DNA from: an uncultured SAR116 cluster alpha proteobacterium
GTDB lineage: Bacteria; Pseudomonadota; Alphaproteobacteria; Puniceispirillales; Marisalimonadaceae
Length of the DNA stretch: 42,099 nt
Assembly: GCA_902514865.1 (NCBI GenBank)
Contig: CABXSI010000003.1
Coordinates: 1-42,099 of the forward strand
Direction of reading: 5' to 3'
This document shows positions 30,687 to 40,543 of this stretch, one piece after another. The position numbers and the translations under genes are program-made. The notes under the pieces were generated by a model. The model did no database searches and had not been told where the DNA came from. It saw only the letters and a list, made by a program, of their open reading frames with translations. Numbering within the stretch: the first letter of the stretch is position 1; the number at the start of each line of letters is the position of its first letter.

Positions 30687-31719
30687 CTTTTTTTTTAGCC
30701 AAGACAGAAACAGACAATATAAATTGGGATAGTAAAGTTTTTTCAGGATATATGCCAATCTTAGTTTTTAATTCAAGATCTATTAGTCTTTTTCGAATTA
30801 AATTAATTTTTTTGAATGACCATAATTTGCATTGGCTAAGGAAAAAGGGCTTTTCTTTAAAAAAAATAGGTGGTTTTAAATTATCTATAGTGACTGAAAA
30901 ACTACTTCCATGTTGACTTAATAAAAGAATTTTCTCAATAGTCTTAAAATGTTTTCCAAACATCCTTATAAGTAAAATATTATTATCTGATTTCTCATAA
31001 ATTTTGTCTAAATAAGACAAAGATATTTTAGTTTCTCCACTTAAACATGAGTTTACAATTTGATTTAAATTTATGTTTTCACTACTGGTGAGTAATTTAG
31101 TAAGTGAATTTTCAGAGATGTTATTATTATTTTCTAAAAAACTTTCTAACTTTTCAATTTCCATTTTATTAGATAATGAGTCTGAACTAAACTTATAACT
31201 TAAATATGATATAAATTCCTCAGAGAAAAAAACTTTATGTTTAAAAAATAAATTGTTTATCTCATTTTTAATTGTACCTCTGTTTTCTTCATAGCATGCT
31301 GTTAAAATGCTATTATTTAATTTTTCAAAATGCTTAACTAGATTACTTTGAGAACTTACATTCCCTGCCTTTATAATAAGTACATAATTCAAGTCTTCCT
31401 TAACGATAGCATCTAAAATAATATTTTCGATATTCTTATTAATCGTTACATTTAACAAATCTAATAAGATAAACCTTCTTTCTGAAAATATACTCAATGT
31501 GTTAATATTATCCTCTAAAATAAACGGATTTTCTTTAAACTCACTACCATCAATTTTAGAAACATTAAAAGGATCAGTTACATTAATATTTAATAATTTA
31601 ATAGACTTTTTGTATAGTAAATCTACCAACCCAAAATTTGTTCCATATAAAAAAATTACTTTATTATTTTGGTTATTACTTTTTATATAATCTATAAAAT
31701 TTTCAGATTTAATTTTCAA
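30676..31719 (-). CDS. holA: DNA polymerase III delta subunit
   Basis: VIFLYGTNFGLVDLLYKKS; position between parB and lptE/leuS. Confidence 0.85.
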   Translation of the reverse strand: MKIKSENFIDYIKSNNQNNKVIFLYGTNFGLVDLLYKKSIKLLNINVTDPFNVSKIDGSEFKENPFILEDNINTLSIFSERRFILLDLLNVTINKNIENIILDAIVKEDLNYVLIIKAGNVSSQSNLVKHFEKLNNSILTACYEENRGTIKNEINNLFFKHKVFFSEEFISYLSYKFSSDSLSNKMEIEKLESFLENNNNISENSLTKLLTSSENINLNQIVNSCLSGETKISLSYLDKIYEKSDNNILLIRMFGKHFKTIEKILLLSQHGSSFSVTIDNLKPPIFFKEKPFFLSQCKLWSFKKINLIRKRLIDLELKTKIGIYPEKTLLSQFILSVSVLAKKKAKT

Positions 31720-32198
31720 TCTAATTTGCTTAATATGATTTTTGTTAATACATAAAGTTTGTTCGCTGAACTTTTACTCAATCTTTCCTTAATATGTTTT
31801 AAACTCTTATCATTACTATAGAGTGAATTTGATGAAGAACTTAATGCAGGAAAAGTTTTAATTGAGCCAGACTTGATTAAAATATTTGAACTATTATCCA
31901 CTAGTGAATATTTTACAATTGCTTTTGTTGCATTAAGTACTTTTGATCCATTAACTGACAATGTTTCGTTTAAAACAAAAGAAATGTTAGCATTTAAAAT
32001 AAAGTTAGGTTTGAGATTTTTTTTATTATTAAATTTTCTTTTCAAATACTCTTTGAAAATGAGATTATATCTATCACTCGGTGTTTCAATAGCAACAACT
32101 TTTTCAATATCAGAGCTAGTTTTAGTAATGTCGAAGGATGTGCAACCGAAAGTAAATAAAAGTAGTAAGAATATAAAAAATTTATTTAAAAAAGACAT
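31716..32198 (-). CDS. lptE: LPS-assembly lipoprotein LptE-like
   Basis: Lipobox LFTFGC; leuS-lptE-holA gene order; sequence divergent. Confidence 0.7.
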   Translation of the reverse strand: MSFLNKFFIFLLLLFTFGCTSFDITKTSSDIEKVVAIETPSDRYNLIFKEYLKRKFNNKKNLKPNFILNANISFVLNETLSVNGSKVLNATKAIVKYSLVDNSSNILIKSGSIKTFPALSSSSNSLYSNDKSLKHIKERLSKSSANKLYVLTKIILSKLD

Positions 32199-32210
32199 GA
32201 CTAGCTATAT

Positions 32211-34733
32211 TTAAATTACAAAGTTTACAATGCGATTTGGAACTATAATAACTTTTTTTGGCGTGTCATTCAAAAACTTTAATATATTTTTTTCCTTTAA
32301 GGCTAATTTTTCTAATTCATCATTGTCCAAATCTTTTTGAACTTTTATAATTGCTCTCATTTTCCCATTAACCTGAATTGGTATTTTTATTCTATCTTTT
32401 TCCTCAAAAGATCTATCAGTTATAGGCCAGCTTTTATTAGCAATTAAACCATTTTCATTTAAAATTTCCCATAATGCTTCAGCTATATGAGGAACCATAG
32501 GGTTAATTAAAATTAACAACTTTTTCGTATTATATAAAATAACACTCTTGTCATCATTATTTAATATTTTATGTGAAGAAATGGCATTAAATAAACTTCT
32601 TATTGATGCTACAGCAATATTGAAATGAAAGTCGTCAATAGATTTTGTAACTTCTTTTATTGTTGTGTTCAATGTTCTTAGTAATTCTTTTTGTTGTTTC
32701 GAGAAGCTAGTAGGAAGTTTATCATGAATATTTTCTACTTCCAAAATGTTAACAAAATTCCATAATTTATTTAAGAACCGCCACGAACCTTCTATACCTG
32801 AATCTGACCATTCCATATCTCTGTTAGGTGGAGAATCAGAAAGCATAAAGAATCTAGCCGTATCTGCCCCATACGTTTTAATTATCTGTTGAGGATCAAC
32901 AACATTTTTTTTGGATTTGCTCATTTTTTCAATTCTTCCAGCGATAACTTCTTCTTTTGTATTTATATGAAAGAATGTATTATTTTCCTTTGTTACTTGG
33001 TTTGGGAAAAGCCATTTTTCTTTTTTAGTTTTAAAAGTTTGATGACAAACCATACCTTGAGTCTGCAAAGAATTGAAGGGCTCTATTAAGTCAATTGTTT
33101 TTACAAATTTTAAAGCTCGCATAAAAAATCTTGAGTAAAGAAGGTGCATCACAGCATGTTCAACACCACCTATATATTGGTCAACAGGCATCCAATATCT
33201 AAACGCTTCGTCAGAAAATGCCTTAGTAGGATTTAAATCTGTAAATCTAGCAAAATACCAACTAGATTCAAAAAAAGTATCAAATGTATCAGTTTCTCTG
33301 ACAGCATTACGATTACATTTTGGACATTTTGTATTCTTCCAAGTCGGGTGTGATACTAAGGGATTACCTTTTGTATCAAAGTTTATGTCATCCGGAAGAC
33401 AAATAGGCAGTTGATCCTCAGGAACTGGAACTTCGCCACAACTGCTACAAAATATTATAGGTATTGGACAACCCCAATATCTTTGTCGAGAGACACCCCA
33501 GTCTCGAATTCTATATGTTACTGTTTTTTTTCCAATTCCTAATTTCTGCAACTCTCTTATACTTATATCAATGGCTTCCTTTGTATTTAATCCATCTAAA
33601 AAATCGGAATTTATGTGTAAGCCATCTCCCATGAAAGGAAGAACATTATTATTTTTAATTACAGGTATAATGTCTAAGGAGTATTTGCTAGCAAAATCAT
33701 AATCTCTTTGGTCATGAGCTGGACAGCCAAAAATAGCCCCTGTTCCATAATCCATTAATATAAAATTTGCTATATAGACTATTAAATTCACATCCTTTTT
33801 AAAAGGATGTGAAACAGTAAGGTTTGTTTTGTAACCTGATTTATCAGCTTTCTCTAGATCTTTAGCTTTGTTAGATTGTTTTTCACAAAACTCTAAAAAA
33901 TCTTTTGCTTTATTGTCATTTTTGGCAATTTTTAATGATAATGGATGTTGTGGAGAAATAGCAATAAATGTTGCTCCAAAAATTGTATCCGGTCTAGTAG
34001 TAAAAATTTCAACGTTATCATCTGAATGATTTATTGAGAAACTTATAGTGGCGCCATTGCTTTTACCAATCCAGTTTCTTTGCATAGTTTTAACTCTATC
34101 AGGCCATTCCTTGAGGTTATCAATTTCGTTAAGTAAGTCTTCAGCAAAATCAGAAATTTTAAGAAACCACCCTTTCATTTTCTTTTTCTCTACTTCTGCA
34201 CCTGATCGCCATCCACGTCCATCAACAACCTGTTCATTAGCTAAGACTGTTTGTTCAATAGGGTCCCAATTAACAACCGTTTCTTTTTTATAGGCAAGTC
34301 CTGCTTTATAGAAATCTAAAAACATTTTTTGTTCAAATTTATAATAATCTGGATTACAAGTCGCTAATTCCCTATCCCAGTCATAAGACAAGCCCATTTG
34401 TTTGAGCTGACTTTTCATAATTTCAATATTTGAGTATGTCCATTTAGACGGAAGCGTACTATTTTCAATAGCAGCATTTTCTGCTGGTAATCCAAATGCG
34501 TCCCAACCCATAGGGTGAAGAACGTTAAAGCCTTGAGCCTTCTTATATCGTGCAACAAGGTCTCCCAAGGTGTAATTACGTACGTGCCCCATATGTATTG
34601 CCCCCGAAGGATATGGGAACATTTCTAACACATAATATTTAGGTTTGTTATAATCAATTTTGGCTTTGAAAATGTCTAATTCATTCCACTTTTTTTGCCA
34701 TTTTTTTTCAATTAATGAAGGGTTGTATTTCAT
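32211..34733 (-). CDS. leuS: Leucyl-tRNA synthetase
   Basis: [24 protein letters not shown], zinc cysteines. Confidence 0.99.
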   Translation of the reverse strand: MKYNPSLIEKKWQKKWNELDIFKAKIDYNKPKYYVLEMFPYPSGAIHMGHVRNYTLGDLVARYKKAQGFNVLHPMGWDAFGLPAENAAIENSTLPSKWTYSNIEIMKSQLKQMGLSYDWDRELATCNPDYYKFEQKMFLDFYKAGLAYKKETVVNWDPIEQTVLANEQVVDGRGWRSGAEVEKKKMKGWFLKISDFAEDLLNEIDNLKEWPDRVKTMQRNWIGKSNGATISFSINHSDDNVEIFTTRPDTIFGATFIAISPQHPLSLKIAKNDNKAKDFLEFCEKQSNKAKDLEKADKSGYKTNLTVSHPFKKDVNLIVYIANFILMDYGTGAIFGCPAHDQRDYDFASKYSLDIIPVIKNNNVLPFMGDGLHINSDFLDGLNTKEAIDISIRELQKLGIGKKTVTYRIRDWGVSRQRYWGCPIPIIFCSSCGEVPVPEDQLPICLPDDINFDTKGNPLVSHPTWKNTKCPKCNRNAVRETDTFDTFFESSWYFARFTDLNPTKAFSDEAFRYWMPVDQYIGGVEHAVMHLLYSRFFMRALKFVKTIDLIEPFNSLQTQGMVCHQTFKTKKEKWLFPNQVTKENNTFFHINTKEEVIAGRIEKMSKSKKNVVDPQQIIKTYGADTARFFMLSDSPPNRDMEWSDSGIEGSWRFLNKLWNFVNILEVENIHDKLPTSFSKQQKELLRTLNTTIKEVTKSIDDFHFNIAVASIRSLFNAISSHKILNNDDKSVILYNTKKLLILINPMVPHIAEALWEILNENGLIANKSWPITDRSFEEKDRIKIPIQVNGKMRAIIKVQKDLDNDELEKLALKEKNILKFLNDTPKKVIIVPNRIVNFVI
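33787..33813. repeat. Perfect inverted repeat with 13-bp arms and 1-nt centre inside leuS
   Basis: TTCACATCCTTTT-T-AAAAGGATGTGAA. Confidence 0.9.
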
Positions 34734-34738
34734 ATTTA

Positions 34739-35239
34739 CTAGTTATTCAAAGAATTAATTCTGTAAGTTCGAGCCTCGTTTAAAATATTATCTTCAATCT
34801 TAGACGCCAACTGATCATCAGTATATGTCTCAGTCCAGACACCATTTTTTAATTTTTGAACATGTACTTTAATATTTATGCCGTCTGATCTTAACTCACT
34901 AGTATTTATATATGCCATGATTTTTACCCTTTTATTCTTTATATTTTCATTAACATACCAGTCAGTTATTATCGTTCCACCCAATGCATCAGTTGAAATT
35001 AAGGGTGCAACTGATAAAATATTTAGAGATGCTCTCCATAAATAACCATTTACATTAATAGAACTTGAAGAAGTTCGAGGTTCTAAAATATCACTAAGTG
35101 AGATCCCTTTGCTAGAGTCTTTAGAGAAAATGCCTGGTGTTTTTTTTTCGCCTGTTATTGGGTTGCTAACAATAGAATCATTACTTGAACATCCTAGTAA
35201 AATAATGAAATTTAACATTAATACTAAATTTTTAATCAT
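34739..35239 (-). CDS. DUF3576-family lipoprotein
   Basis: Lipobox [38 protein letters not shown]. Confidence 0.85.
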   Translation of the reverse strand: MIKNLVLMLNFIILLGCSSNDSIVSNPITGEKKTPGIFSKDSSKGISLSDILEPRTSSSSINVNGYLWRASLNILSVAPLISTDALGGTIITDWYVNENIKNKRVKIMAYINTSELRSDGINIKVHVQKLKNGVWTETYTDDQLASKIEDNILNEARTYRINSLNN

Positions 35240-35320
35240 GAAAGTTAGCCTTTTTTTATTTGAAATTAATCTTTTATCAGCATTTAACCATACATCAAAT
35301 AATTAATAACTAAAAGACAC

Positions 35321-35347
35321 AAAAAAAGGCGACTAAAGTCGCCTTTT
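35321..35347 (-). terminator. Rho-independent terminator of the porin gene
   Basis: Minus strand: AAAAGGCGACT-TT-AGTCGCCTTTTTTT; perfect GC-rich stem with T tract just after the porin stop. Confidence 0.9.
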
Positions 35348-35367
35348 GAAAACTAAATTAAAATAAT

Positions 35368-36339
35368 TTAGAATGTTGCTTTAATTGTAAGTTTTGAAAC
35401 AGATCCAGAATCTGCTGTTGTACCTGCACCAGCACCTGTTCCAACTTTATAATCATAATCTTCTACATTTAAATAAGCAGTCAATCCAGATGCAATTGTA
35501 TATGCAACTTCGGCGCCTGTATTTGTATATTCTTCGTTAGAAGTACTATCATCAGTATCTACAGTATGTACAGTGAATGTCATAGCATCAGAAACTTTAA
35601 ATTGAACTGAAGCTCCTGTTGATTCTTCATCTGTGTTAGATGCTTCATAAGTTGCCTGAGAAACAGCGGCAGTTATGTTACCTGAACCAACCTTAACACC
35701 AATAACTTGTGAGTCAATGTCTTGTGTAGAATTTTCAGTTGTACCACTTGCACCACCTATAGTTATAGAAGCGCCTCCAGCAGTCATACCATACTTGGCT
35801 CCAAATTGAGTAGAATCTGCGGAACCTGCTGCACCAGAATCTCGATAAGATATACCAGCAGTCAATCCACCCATTGCTGGAAGATGATATGCAACCTTAC
35901 TAGCATCGCCTTCCAAACCTGCAATGTCTGCATTTAATATTGTGAGTGTGTCTACACCTGTAGCATAGATTTCTTCAGCAGGTAAGTCTGTACTAGCAAC
36001 ACCATAATTGTCACCAACACCATCGTTACCACCAAGGACTAATTTACCAAAGCCACCAGAAATAGACAATGATGATTCATTAATAGCAGAATCTGTATCG
36101 TCTGATTCTACTTCAGTAACCATACCAATAGTTAGACCGCTGTCAGTTTTGTTAGAAAATTTAATAGCAATTTCTGAATCATTAGTCATTGTTGTTCCAT
36201 CATTAGCTGTAATATCAGAGCTAGTTGATGTATACTTCCACTCATAATAACCAGAAATAGAAACATCAGCTATAGCAGTATTTGCTGATAGTGTAGCAGC
36301 TGCAGCAAGTGCAGTTGTGCTTAAAAGTAATTTACGCAT
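35368..36339 (-). CDS. Outer membrane porin (Gram-negative porin type)
   Basis: Signal peptide MRKLLLSTTALAAAATLSANTAIA; VSISGYYEWKY; acidic beta-strand repeats; C-terminal Phe. Confidence 0.88.
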   Translation of the reverse strand: MRKLLLSTTALAAAATLSANTAIADVSISGYYEWKYTSTSSDITANDGTTMTNDSEIAIKFSNKTDSGLTIGMVTEVESDDTDSAINESSLSISGGFGKLVLGGNDGVGDNYGVASTDLPAEEIYATGVDTLTILNADIAGLEGDASKVAYHLPAMGGLTAGISYRDSGAAGSADSTQFGAKYGMTAGGASITIGGASGTTENSTQDIDSQVIGVKVGSGNITAAVSQATYEASNTDEESTGASVQFKVSDAMTFTVHTVDTDDSTSNEEYTNTGAEVAYTIASGLTAYLNVEDYDYKVGTGAGAGTTADSGSVSKLTIKATF

Positions 36340-36561
36340 TGCGTATCCCCTTTGTATATTAAGCTTTCTTATTATAAGAAAACAGTTAATTACATTTCCA
36401 CCACAGAAATGTTTTGTAATTATTAATTCAAAAATTAAATAAAAACTAGTAACAATGATATAAATATCACTTATTTGATTTCTTTGTGGTATTTATGCAA
36501 CATAATTAAAATTACAAATTATATATATTATTGTTAAGATTAGATTTTACGGAGAAAAAAA

Positions 36562-37233
36562 TTGGAAAATATTGAAAATAAAAAAAAAAAAATATTAGAA
36601 GACATTCATAAAGCTCATAAGAATAGCAATTTTTCATCATTGCCTTACCCAAGATTGGTTGCGGTTTCAAAAAAACAAGAAGAAAAAAAAATAGTAGAAG
36701 CAATCAAATCTGGCCAAAAATGTTTTGGAGAAAATAGAGTGCAAGAGGCAGAGCTAAGGTGGCAAAAAAGAATTGAAATTTTTAGAGATATAGAATTAAG
36801 ATTAATTGGCCCTCTTCAAACAAATAAAGTAAAACAAGCTCTAAACTTGTTTGATATAATTGAGACAATTGACAGAGAAAAGTTAGCAAAAGAAATTGCT
36901 AATAATTTTAATAATCAATCAAAAACGAGAAGCTTTTATATTCAAATTAATACAGGTTCTGAAATTCAAAAAAGTGGCATAGAAACCTCCGATGCAGATT
37001 CATTTATTAAATACTGTATAAAAGATTTAAAATTACCGATTATTGGCTTGATGTGCATTCCACCACAGAACGAAGAACCTGCAATGCATTTTGCGCTTTT
37101 AAAAAAAATTGCTCATAGGAACGGATTAATCGAGTTATCTATGGGGATGAGTAATGATTTTGAAGAGGCGATTAAATTTGGTGCGACTTCCGTAAGAATT
37201 GGTTCATTATTCTTTGGACCAAGACCAATTTAA
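36562..37233 (+). CDS. YggS-family PLP homeostasis protein
   Basis: LVAVSKKQEEKKIVEAIKSGQKCFGENRVQEA; IQINTGSEIQKSGI; GMSNDFEEAIKFGATSVRIGSLFFG; TTG start. Confidence 0.94.
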   Translation: MENIENKKKKILEDIHKAHKNSNFSSLPYPRLVAVSKKQEEKKIVEAIKSGQKCFGENRVQEAELRWQKRIEIFRDIELRLIGPLQTNKVKQALNLFDIIETIDREKLAKEIANNFNNQSKTRSFYIQINTGSEIQKSGIETSDADSFIKYCIKDLKLPIIGLMCIPPQNEEPAMHFALLKKIAHRNGLIELSMGMSNDFEEAIKFGATSVRIGSLFFGPRPI

Positions 37234-38355
37234 TCACAGAATATGCCCTGATTTTTTTGATTTTGTCTCAAGATATTTTTTATTATATTTGTTAGGCTTA
37301 ATCTTTATGGGTATTCTTTTTGTGACATTTATACCCAATTTAGTTAAATGTTCAATTTTTTTTGGGTTATTAGTAATTAACTTAACTTTGTTAATCTTTA
37401 ATTGTGACAACATTTGTTTAGCTGGATGATATAGTCTTTCATCATCATTAAAACCTAAATTTTCATTTGCTTCTACAGTATCCATTCCAACTTCTTGTAA
37501 AGAATAAGCCCTAAGTTTATTCAATAAACCTATGTCTCGTCCTTCTTGTGCTAAGTAAATGAGTACACCCTCATCAGCCTCTGCCATAATTTTAATAGAT
37601 TGTTTTAATTGTTGTCCACAATCACATTTAAGACTGTCAAGAATATCTCCAGTAATACATTGACTGTGAATTCTTACTAAAGTTTCGTCGCTACACTTTG
37701 AAGGAATTCCTCTGGTTTTCCCAAAAACTAAACAAAAGTGTTCATTTCCCCCATCTTGAGGCCTAAATATTATAATTTCACAATTATCTGTTTCAGCAAT
37801 TGGCACTTTAGCTCTTACTGTAATAGCAAGGCTTTCTGCGTTATTTTGTTCGTAAGAACTTATTTCATTAATATCAACATGTATAAAATTATTTTTATAT
37901 GCCCATTGATTTATATTTTCCGGTGAGACGTTTGATATAATAGACATTAAACCAGCTGGTAGCAGTCTTGATTGTCTTAAGATCAACAAACAACAAGAAA
38001 CAATACTTTTAATGTCCTCTACTATAACACCATTTATAATAGGAATTTTATGTGCAGTTAGTGGCATACAAAGTGACAATATGTCGTGTACAGTCCAATA
38101 TTTATCGATTAAAATTGAGCATGGTTCATTAGTAACTTTTATGCCTATAGCATTACATCTATTACTTGATAATATAATATTGGGCCGAGATAAAGCATGA
38201 TTAGAGAGCTTTTCAACAGTTTCTTTGTCAATCAATTCTGCTGCTACTAGTAGGACCGAAGTACCAAAATTAGGATCAGAAATTACAATCTTCCCACCTC
38301 TTCTAAGCTCTGATATTGCTCTTTCTATGTTTAATGTTAAGGTTGTTTCATTCAT
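37234..38355 (-). CDS. ribA: GTP cyclohydrolase II with degenerate N-terminal RibB-like domain
   Basis: IHSQCITGDILDSLKCDCGQQL zinc site; YLAQEGRDIGLLNKLRAYSLQE; N-terminal region RibB-like but lacking the acidic ENEGDL-type motif. Confidence 0.9.
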   Translation of the reverse strand: MNETTLTLNIERAISELRRGGKIVISDPNFGTSVLLVAAELIDKETVEKLSNHALSRPNIILSSNRCNAIGIKVTNEPCSILIDKYWTVHDILSLCMPLTAHKIPIINGVIVEDIKSIVSCCLLILRQSRLLPAGLMSIISNVSPENINQWAYKNNFIHVDINEISSYEQNNAESLAITVRAKVPIAETDNCEIIIFRPQDGGNEHFCLVFGKTRGIPSKCSDETLVRIHSQCITGDILDSLKCDCGQQLKQSIKIMAEADEGVLIYLAQEGRDIGLLNKLRAYSLQEVGMDTVEANENLGFNDDERLYHPAKQMLSQLKINKVKLITNNPKKIEHLTKLGINVTKRIPIKIKPNKYNKKYLETKSKKSGHIL

Positions 38356-38406
38356 AATAATATTTTTTTAAAAGCTTACACTAACAAATTCTCGTAAGGG
38401 TATTAA

Positions 38407-39090
38407 ATGGATAAAAATATTTCTATATTAATATACGAAAAAGAAAAAGACTTAAATTCAATTTTATTTCAACTAATGTCAGATGTAGAAGGTTATGAAA
38501 CTTACATAGCCAGTGATCAAAAAAATTTACTAGAGCTGCTCAATAAAAAAAGATTCGATATTTGTGTTTTTAATATAGAAGATATTGAAAGTAAACTTAC
38601 AAATTTTCTAGATATTATTTTAAACAAAAATCAAAATATAAATATGGTTGGTTATAGCAATAATTTATTTGATAATAGCATCAACAATAACTATAAGATT
38701 ATTTTTCTACAAAAACCATTTAAATTTAATTCTTTATTAGAAAAAATAGACAACATAATACTTACTAAAAAAGAATTTAATAAAATAACTTTAATGAAGC
38801 ATATAGAGTTTTCGCCAAATAAAAAAACCTTATATAATCTTAACACAAAAATCATATTGCGTTTGACAGAAAAAGAAAACAATCTATTACATTATCTATA
38901 TAAAAAAAAAGATTTAGAACTAAGTAAAAATGATTTGTTAATTAATATATGGGGTGTGACAGAAAGTATTAACACGCATACTCTTGAAACTCATTTGTAT
39001 AGGTTAAAACAGAAGTTGCTTAAAATAGAACCTAACTTATCTTTTTCGTTAGTAAATAAGAATGGTTTATATTTTTTAAAGTATAACTAA
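38407..39090 (+). CDS. OmpR/PhoB-type winged-helix regulator with atypical receiver
   Basis: C-terminal LTEKENNLLHYLYKK...LLINIWGVTESINTHTLETHLYRLKQKL wHTH; receiver-like N-terminus with FDICVFNIED and LQKPF. Confidence 0.82.
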   Translation: MDKNISILIYEKEKDLNSILFQLMSDVEGYETYIASDQKNLLELLNKKRFDICVFNIEDIESKLTNFLDIILNKNQNINMVGYSNNLFDNSINNNYKIIFLQKPFKFNSLLEKIDNIILTKKEFNKITLMKHIEFSPNKKTLYNLNTKIILRLTEKENNLLHYLYKKKDLELSKNDLLINIWGVTESINTHTLETHLYRLKQKLLKIEPNLSFSLVNKNGLYFLKYN

Positions 39091-39181
39091 AATTAATTTT
39101 AAGAAACAGAAAGCATTTCTGTGATAGAAATTTTATTAAATGGTTTTAATTATAAAGCATACTTTAGAAGGAGAAACTTAA

Positions 39182-40342
39182 TTGAATAAAGATATTTTTA
39201 AAGAAAAAATGGGCAGTGATTTCTTCAACACTTACTTTGGTAAAAAGTTTTTATATAAGCCAAATTTTGTAAACGACATAGAAAATACAATGAACATTAC
39301 GATTTTGGAAAATTTGCTTTCAAAAACAAATATTTGGAACAATAAAAATTTCCTAATGATGCTTGATCAAAAGAAACTAAATTATATAGATTATTCTTCT
39401 TTAGATTTAGATATTACAGGTAATAACTATAGGCCAAATATAGATAAAGTTCAAAGATTAGTATCTAAAGGTGCTTCTATTATTTTGAATGATATAGAAA
39501 AACAAAATTCAGGACTTTTGAAAATAGCATCTGAATTACAAAAATTAACAAATGGAAGATGCCAAGGTAACTTATATTTTTCAATGGCCAGCCATAAAGC
39601 TTTTGGACCTCATTTTGATATGCATGATGTTTTCGCAATACACTTTGAAGGAGAAAAAATATGGAACATATACGAGAATACCGAAAAAGACCCTGTTAAT
39701 CATAGTATTTTCAATTTGAGCATTGAAGAACGGACTAGAAAAGCTGGCAATCTTGTAGAACAAATAACATTAAAACCCGGAGATCTATTATACATACCTA
39801 GAGGACAATTTCATGATGCATTAGCTTCTAAAAATGGAGCTATACACATTGCATTTGGTTTGACATATTTCAAACCCGTAGATTTAATGTCAAGTTTATG
39901 GGAAAAATTCATCTTAAACGATTTCATGAGAAGTGACGTGAAAAAAGATTCTAACAAAGAAGATTTAAAAACTTTACTAACTAAATTCTCTAAAGAAATG
40001 AATTCTATACTCAATTCAGAAGAAACATTAGCGGTATTAACAAACAATATTAAAAATTGGCCTTATGAAATCAAAGAATATTCAATAAAAGACATTGTTT
40101 TTAATGGTATTAAATATGATGTAGATCAGTCAGTAAAGTTTGAAAAAAAAGGGGAAAAGTCATATTTGAAAAATGGGAATAATATAGTTGAGGTTCCTTA
40201 CAAGTTTTCTAAGTTAACAAAATATATTTTAGAAACTAAGTCAATTAACAACAAAGCTCTTTTCAAAACTTTCGAAAACACACCTACAGAAATAATTGAA
40301 GAATGTATAGAAAGTTTAAAAAAAATGAGAATTTTACACTAG
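39182..40342 (+). CDS. JmjC/cupin-4 family 2OG-Fe(II) oxygenase (RoxA/NO66-like)
   Basis: GPHFDMHDVFAIHFEGEKIWNIYEN (HxD) and PGDLLYIPRGQFHDALA (distal His); SD AGAAGGAG upstream of TTG start. Confidence 0.85.
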   Translation: MNKDIFKEKMGSDFFNTYFGKKFLYKPNFVNDIENTMNITILENLLSKTNIWNNKNFLMMLDQKKLNYIDYSSLDLDITGNNYRPNIDKVQRLVSKGASIILNDIEKQNSGLLKIASELQKLTNGRCQGNLYFSMASHKAFGPHFDMHDVFAIHFEGEKIWNIYENTEKDPVNHSIFNLSIEERTRKAGNLVEQITLKPGDLLYIPRGQFHDALASKNGAIHIAFGLTYFKPVDLMSSLWEKFILNDFMRSDVKKDSNKEDLKTLLTKFSKEMNSILNSEETLAVLTNNIKNWPYEIKEYSIKDIVFNGIKYDVDQSVKFEKKGEKSYLKNGNNIVEVPYKFSKLTKYILETKSINNKALFKTFENTPTEIIEECIESLKKMRILH

Positions 40343-40345
40343 TTT

Positions 40346-40368
40346 AAAAAAAGTTTCTCACAAGAAAC
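40346..40368 (-). terminator. Candidate Rho-independent terminator downstream of tRNA-Gln (minus strand)
   Basis: Minus strand GTTTCT-TGTG-AGAAAC followed by TTTTTTT. Confidence 0.65.
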
Positions 40369-40446
40369 AATTCCTGAACTTCTGAATTAATTAGTATTAT
40401 TTAAGTACAATTAAACTCTAAAATATTTTTTAAAACATAAAATATT

Positions 40447-40521
40447 TGGCTGGGGCGGTAGGATTCGAACCTACGGTACACGAGATCAAAACCCGATGCC
40501 TTACCACTTGGCTACACCCCA
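40447..40521 (-). tRNA. tRNA-Gln (anticodon TTG), CCA encoded
   Basis: Minus strand TGGGGTGTAGCCAAGTGGTAAGGCATCGGGTTTTGATCTCGTGTACCGTAGGTTCGAATCCTACCGCCCCAGCCA; cloverleaf pairs and loop TTTTGAT. Confidence 0.97.
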
Positions 40522-40543
40522 ATATCTTATTGAATTACATTAT

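Noticed and set aside
35722-35937. Cys/Ser/Thr-rich small ORF opposite the porin
   Set aside because: Antisense of the porin coding sequence; composition reflects complementing its Gly/Ala/Ser/Thr codons.
37199-37429. 76-aa ORF overlapping the ends of yggS and ribA
   Set aside because: Overlaps two well-supported genes in another frame and has no recognisable domain.
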